Shown here in pieces: positions 60,723 to 64,000 of a stretch of DNA of 64,000 nt (position 1 is its first letter; every line of letters begins with the position of its first letter). A program made the translations under genes and the position numbers. The stretch is from the NCBI GenBank assembly GCA_936908745.1, contig CAKZFX010000009.1, positions 248,001 to 312,000 on the forward strand, given 5' to 3'. The stretch is from an uncultured Chitinophagaceae bacterium (GTDB lineage: Bacteria; Bacteroidota; Bacteroidia; Chitinophagales; Chitinophagaceae). Under the pieces are notes generated by a model. The model saw only the letters and a list, made by a program, of their open reading frames with translations. It ran no database searches and was not told the DNA's origin.

Positions 60723-62138
60723 ATGTCAGACAATTACAGTTTTTTTGGGGCAGTAGAAAGAAGTTTTGACAAAGCTGCCAAATTCACCAAGTGGGACCAG
60801 GGCATTCTTAGCCAGATCAAAGCCTGTAACGCTGTTTACAGGATGAAGTTCCCGCTGAAAAGAGACGACGGATCTATTGAAGTAATCGAAGCCTATCGTG
60901 TTCAGCACTCGCATCACAAACTGCCATGTAAAGGTGGTATCCGTTTTGCCGCAGAGGTAAACCAGGATGAAGTGATGGCCCTTGCTGCACTGATGACCTA
61001 CAAATGTGCCATTGTAAATGTGCCGTTTGGTGGTGGTAAAGGTGGTATCAAAATCAACCCTAAACAATATTCAGCATGGGAGCTTGAAAAAGTAACCCGT
61101 CGTTATACTGCTGAACTCGTTAAAAAGAATTTTATCGGGCCCGGTACAGACGTTCCTGCACCAGACTATGGAACAGGTGAAAGAGAAATGGCCTGGATCC
61201 TTGATACCTATAACGCAATGCACCCGGGCGAGATTGACTCTGCCGGTTGTGTAACTGGTAAACCTGTAACGCAAGGTGGTGTTCGCGGTCGCCGTGAAGC
61301 AACAGGTCTTGGCGTATTCTTTGGCCTGCGCGAAGTATGTAACATGCCTGACATTATGAAAAAGCTGGGCATGACCACAGGCGTGGAAGGTAAACGTATC
61401 GTTGTGCAAGGTTTGGGTAATGTAGGTTACCACTCTGCGAAATTCTTCCAGGATGCCGGTGCAAAAATTATCGGTCTGGCAGAATACGAAGGTGCTATTT
61501 CTAATGAAAATGGCCTGGATGTGGATGAAGTATTCAACCACCGTAAAAAAACAGGTTCTATACTTAACTTCCCCGGTGCTACTAATTTGGCTAAGAACAC
61601 AGATGCACTGGAAATGGATTGCGATATCCTGATCCCTGCGGCGTTAGAAAACGTAATCGACGGCAGCAATGCACCGAACGTAAAAGCCAAGATCATTGGT
61701 GAAGCGGCGAATGGCCCGCTGTCTCCTGAAGCAGATGAAATACTGGTGAAAAAAGGTGCGATCGTTGTACCTGATATGTACCTGAACGCTGGTGGTGTAA
61801 CGGTTTCTTACTTTGAGTGGTTGAAAAACCTGAGCCACGTTCGTTACGGAAGAATGGAAAAACGTTTCAATGAAAATATGAACTCACAAATCGTTTCACA
61901 GATGGAAAGCCTGTCTGGTAAAAAGATGAGTGAGAAAGACCGTGAATACATTGTGCATGGCGCTGATGAGGTGGACCTGGTGTATTCTGGTTTGGAAGAA
62001 ACAATGATCACTGCCACGCATGAAATTATGAATGCATGGAAAGCGGATCCTTCCATTCCTGATATGCGTACGGCTGCTTATGTTGTTGCGATCAACAAAG
62101 TAGGCACGAGCTACGCAGAATTGGGTATTTTCCCATAA
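60723..62138 (+). CDS. Glu/Leu/Phe/Val dehydrogenase (glutamate dehydrogenase type)
   Basis: 471 residues. The substrate/catalytic region has HHKLPCKGGIRFA (Lys70), TYKCAIVNVPFGGGKGG and GPGTDVPAPDYGTG. The Rossmann domain has VVQGLGNVGYHSAKF. Interconverts glutamate and 2-oxoglutarate plus ammonia. The length (about 50 more than the 420-residue class) lies mostly in C-terminal segments. It follows ccmBCD after a 105-nt spacer holding a heptad array; a strong terminator follows. Confidence 0.93.
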   Translation: MSDNYSFFGAVERSFDKAAKFTKWDQGILSQIKACNAVYRMKFPLKRDDGSIEVIEAYRVQHSHHKLPCKGGIRFAAEVNQDEVMALAALMTYKCAIVNVPFGGGKGGIKINPKQYSAWELEKVTRRYTAELVKKNFIGPGTDVPAPDYGTGEREMAWILDTYNAMHPGEIDSAGCVTGKPVTQGGVRGRREATGLGVFFGLREVCNMPDIMKKLGMTTGVEGKRIVVQGLGNVGYHSAKFFQDAGAKIIGLAEYEGAISNENGLDVDEVFNHRKKTGSILNFPGATNLAKNTDALEMDCDILIPAALENVIDGSNAPNVKAKIIGEAANGPLSPEADEILVKKGAIVVPDMYLNAGGVTVSYFEWLKNLSHVRYGRMEKRFNENMNSQIVSQMESLSGKKMSEKDREYIVHGADEVDLVYSGLEETMITATHEIMNAWKADPSIPDMRTAAYVVAINKVGTSYAELGIFP

Positions 62139-62172
62139 CTTTCCAATCACACACAGAACAAATTGCTTATGC

Positions 62173-62198
62173 GCCCCATCGGAAGATGGGGCTTTTTT
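62173..62198 (+). terminator. Terminator of the dehydrogenase gene
   Basis: 8-bp perfect stem GCCCCATC/GATGGGGC (62173-62180 and 62185-62192) with a GGAA tetraloop and six T. Confidence 0.92.
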
Positions 62199-62262
62199 AT
62201 GCCGTGGCCGGTGTTTTCAGCGGCCACTACCTGTTTGATAAAAATTTCAACCACGGTGCTGA

Positions 62263-62277
62263 GAGGCTAAAAGCCTC
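62263..62277. repeat. Short hairpin, possible REP-like family member
   Basis: GAGGCT-AAA-AGCCTC, 6 bp with a 3-nt loop, just before the larger REP-like hairpins. Confidence 0.5.
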
Positions 62278-62283
62278 ATATTA

Positions 62284-62310
62284 CTGTTCGAGACTGCAAG
62301 TCTCGAACAG
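62284..62310. repeat. REP-like hairpin 1
   Basis: 12-bp perfect stem CTGTTCGAGACT/AGTCTCGAACAG with 3-nt loop GCA. Shares the core GTTCGAGACT with three further hairpins in this region. The 62139-62454 spacer holds only the terminator and these hairpins. Confidence 0.75.
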
Positions 62311-62320
62311 GGAAGGCCTC

Positions 62321-62359
62321 ATCTTGCTATTCGAGATTTTCAGTCTCGAATAGCAAGAT
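62321..62359. repeat. REP-like hairpin 2
   Basis: ATCTTGCTATTCGAGATT pairs with AGTCTCGAATAGCAAGAT, 18 bp with one G-U, 3-nt loop TTC. Same TTCGAGA(C/T)T core as hairpin 1 but extended outward. Confidence 0.75.
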
Positions 62360-62454
62360 TTCAAACAATGTTATTATAGTTTAGCGCAATTTAAAACTCA
62401 TTTATTGAAGCCTTGTTTCGCATTATCTTATATTAGCAAATACAAACTCCCTCT

Positions 62455-62910
62455 ATGCGTAAACTTACCGGAATAGTCATCGTGGCAATAATAGTTTCTT
62501 TCTTATTTTCTTGCAGCAAATCCGATAATGAAAACACAGAAGGTTCTTTTAAATGGACGTATGAAGGCACAACCTATACGGCCGATATAGATACTGCTTT
62601 TATGACAAGGTATGGTTCTCCGACCATCGTTGCCGGAAGCGGAACAGCATGGCTGGCTATGGGCAGAAGAATTATCACAAGTCTTACTTCTTTTAATGCT
62701 GCTACTTATGCTTTTGGAGCAGGCAGCAGTAATGATTTTGAATATATTGATGATGGAGGTTTTAACCTTTCTGGCATCAGCGGCACACTGACAATTACTT
62801 CTTCCAGCACCAGCGCTATTTCAGGAAATTTTTCGGTTACGTTAATAGATAGGTTTGGCAGCAATAAACCGATTACCGGAACTTTTACTGATTTGCCTGT
62901 CAGAGATTAG
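62455..62910 (+). CDS. Small lipoprotein of unknown function
   Basis: 151 residues. Lipoprotein signal with Cys20 (IIVSFLFSCS), an acidic/Ser linker, then a beta-rich domain with FKWTYEGTTYTADIDTAFMT and SGISGTLTITSSSTSAISGN, ending GTFTDLPV. The pattern resembles the DUF6252-type lipoproteins of Bacteroidota; the assignment is tentative. Flanked on both sides by pairs of REP-like hairpins. Confidence 0.7.
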   Translation: MRKLTGIVIVAIIVSFLFSCSKSDNENTEGSFKWTYEGTTYTADIDTAFMTRYGSPTIVAGSGTAWLAMGRRIITSLTSFNAATYAFGAGSSNDFEYIDDGGFNLSGISGTLTITSSSTSAISGNFSVTLIDRFGSNKPITGTFTDLPVRD

Positions 62911-62923
62911 AGGCATCCACGAC

Positions 62924-62948
62924 TGTTCGGGACTTCCAGTCCCGAACA
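62924..62948. repeat. REP-like hairpin 3
   Basis: 11-bp perfect stem TGTTCGGGACT/AGTCCCGAACA, loop TCC. Relative to hairpin 1 an A-T pair is replaced by G-C on both arms. Confidence 0.75.
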
Positions 62949-62955
62949 CGACCGC

Positions 62956-62980
62956 TGTTTGAGACTTGCAGTCTCAAACA
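62956..62980. repeat. REP-like hairpin 4
   Basis: 11-bp perfect stem TGTTTGAGACT/AGTCTCAAACA, loop TGC. Relative to hairpin 1 a C-G pair is replaced by T-A on both arms. Confidence 0.75.
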
Positions 62981-63019
62981 TTAACATTACTATTTTATGG
63001 AAAACCGCAATTCCTGCAT

Positions 63020-63454
63020 CTAATTAAAAGAGGGTATCTCATTCAGCAACTCCAGGCTTTCTCCCTTCTCCCATCCCATCGTTTCATTGCCATTTGTAAT
63101 CAGAATATATTTTACAGGAACGCTGATATTGTAACGTAGTGCCTGTTGCAGTACCGATTCTGTCAGTTTTATTTCCGGGGCTTTGCATTCCACCATCAGC
63201 CAGGGTTGGTGTTCGTTATCATAGACCAATATGTCAAACCGTTTTTTCAGCTCGCCGAGCCGCAGCTCCTTTTCCACCGCAATCAAGGATAAGGGATAGC
63301 TTTTTACCTGTACTAAGTACCGGATAAAATTCTGCCGCACCCATTCTTCCGGCGTCAGCAGCAGCCACCGTTTGCGAATGGTATCAAAAAGATAATCCTT
63401 CCCCTCTTCCTGCTTGATGCGAAAGGCCGGTTCGGGGTAGTTGACAATAATCAT
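63020..63454 (-). CDS. Stand-alone HsdR_N-like PD-(D/E)xK protein
   Basis: 144 residues resembling the N-terminal nuclease domain of type I restriction R subunits: RFDILVYD (Asp74), LMVECKAPE (Glu89, Lys91) give the PD-(D/E)xK metal site. WVRQNFIRYLVQVKSYPLSL matches the helix before it. There is no helicase part and no M or S subunit nearby, so it is not a restriction system. Similar single-domain proteins are common in Bacteroidota near amn and are of unknown function. Divergent from amn, 43-nt spacer. Confidence 0.8.
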   Translation of the reverse strand: MIIVNYPEPAFRIKQEEGKDYLFDTIRKRWLLLTPEEWVRQNFIRYLVQVKSYPLSLIAVEKELRLGELKKRFDILVYDNEHQPWLMVECKAPEIKLTESVLQQALRYNISVPVKYILITNGNETMGWEKGESLELLNEIPSFN

Positions 63455-63497
63455 GCTTCCAAAAATAAAGTTTAAATTCGCTTGAAACTTAGAACAG

Positions 63498-64000
63498 ATG
63501 AAGTCAAAAGAAGAAATCGTAGAAAACTGGTTGCCCCGCTACACCGGTGAGTCATTGAAGAATTTTGGTAAGTATATTTTGCTGACCAATTTCAGCAATT
63601 ATGTAAAATTATTTGCAGAGTGGAACAACGTGGAAATTGTGGGGCGTGACCGGCCGATGCAATGCGCCACGGCAAAAGATATTACCATCATCAATTTCGG
63701 GATGGGAAGCCCCGGCGCCGCTACTATTATGGACCTGCTGTCGGCCATTGAACCCAAAGCGGTGCTCTTTCTCGGCAAATGCGGGGGGCTGAAAAAAAGA
63801 AACAAGTTAGGTGATCTTATTTTACCCATAGCAGCGATCAAAGGGGAAGGTACTTCCAACGATTATTTTCCTGCCGAAGTGCCGGCATTGCCTGCGTTTG
63901 CGTTGCAAAAAGCCGTTTCCACCACCATCCGTGATTACGAAGTGGATTATTGGACAGGTACGGTTTATACCACCAACCGCCGTGTGTGGGAACACGATGA
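63498..64000 (+). CDS. amn: AMP nucleosidase (5' part, runs off the window)
   Basis: 167 codons visible from ATG 63498 (MKSKEEIVENWLPRYTGESL). The phosphorylase-type segments TIINFGMGSPGAATIMDLLS and VLFLGKCGGLKKRNKLGDLI match AMP nucleosidase, which splits AMP to adenine and ribose 5-phosphate. The short N-terminus fits the compact Bacteroidota form of about 260 residues. The 3' end lies outside the window. Confidence 0.9.
   Translation, partial: MKSKEEIVENWLPRYTGESLKNFGKYILLTNFSNYVKLFAEWNNVEIVGRDRPMQCATAKDITIINFGMGSPGAATIMDLLSAIEPKAVLFLGKCGGLKKRNKLGDLILPIAAIKGEGTSNDYFPAEVPALPAFALQKAVSTTIRDYEVDYWTGTVYTTNRRVWEHD

Noticed and set aside
62284..62980. Possible CRISPR array from repeated inverted sequences
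   Set aside because: Units are hairpins with changing arms, unevenly spaced (a gene lies between them) and no cas genes are present.
63020..63454. Type I restriction-modification system
   Set aside because: Only the N-terminal nuclease-like domain is present; no helicase, methylase or specificity subunit nearby.

Overview
The window looks like chromosomal core DNA from a Bacteroidota bacterium, most likely family Chitinophagaceae. Grounds: promoters with the Bacteroidota -7 box TAnnTTTG (often with a TTG or TTTG about 18-20 nt upstream); near absence of Shine-Dalgarno sequences except a perfect one before rpsU; a PorU2/PorV2-type type IX secretion pair; a DUF5916 outer-membrane protein; an HscA with the lineage-typical N-terminus; and the order rpsU - xerC - hpf - tRNA(Thr,Tyr,Gly,Thr) - tuf - tRNA-Trp - secE - nusG - rplKAJL - rpoBC. 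No rRNA, CRISPR array, phage or transposase gene was found.

Layout. 1-21.4 kb, nearly all minus strand: the translation/transcription macro-locus. It is split by a GT39-type glycosyltransferase and a DUF5916 protein between nusG and rplK, and by a ComEA-like helix-hairpin-helix gene of opposite orientation between rplL and rpoB. Terminators after nusG, rplL and rpoC and promoters before rplK and rpoB show these are separate transcription units. 21.4-28.6 kb, plus strand: ribE, then an acyltransferase, a GT2, a methyltransferase, a YfhO-like protein and another polytopic membrane protein, tightly packed, probably decorating a surface glycolipid or polysaccharide. 28.5-36.8 kb, minus: hscA and porV2-porU2. 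37-39.5 kb, plus: tyrS, an alpha/beta hydrolase and a secreted protein. 39.5-43.3 kb, minus: SGNH hydrolase, S9 peptidase and cyanophycinase. 43.4-48.9 kb: amino-acid permease and Tat-exported PLP enzyme (minus), divergent from cyanophycin synthetase (plus), so a cyanophycin locus. 48.97 kb: tRNA-Gln.

49.8-56.1 kb, minus: a six-gene nucleotide-sugar operon (DegT aminotransferase, UDP-glucose dehydrogenase, UDP-glucuronate decarboxylase, TviB/WbpA-type dehydrogenase, rfbC, rfbD), divergent from waaA (Kdo transferase). 57.4-62.1 kb: conserved hypothetical gene, tdk, ccmB-ccmC-ccmD heme-export/cytochrome c maturation genes and an amino-acid (glutamate-type) dehydrogenase. 62.1-64 kb: REP-like hairpins around a small lipoprotein gene, a stand-alone HsdR_N-like protein, and the start of AMP nucleosidase.

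The most unusual signals are not genes. (1) Short arrays with an exact 7-nt period occur at seven places, two of them inside coding sequences (rfbD, waaA). (2) A family of 3-nt-loop hairpins around 62.3-63.0 kb shows compensatory base changes. (3) ccmB has no AUG/GUG/UUG start and seems to begin at AUU. (4) rpsU carries a perfect anti-Shine-Dalgarno complement. All calls are from reading the sequence; no database search was run.
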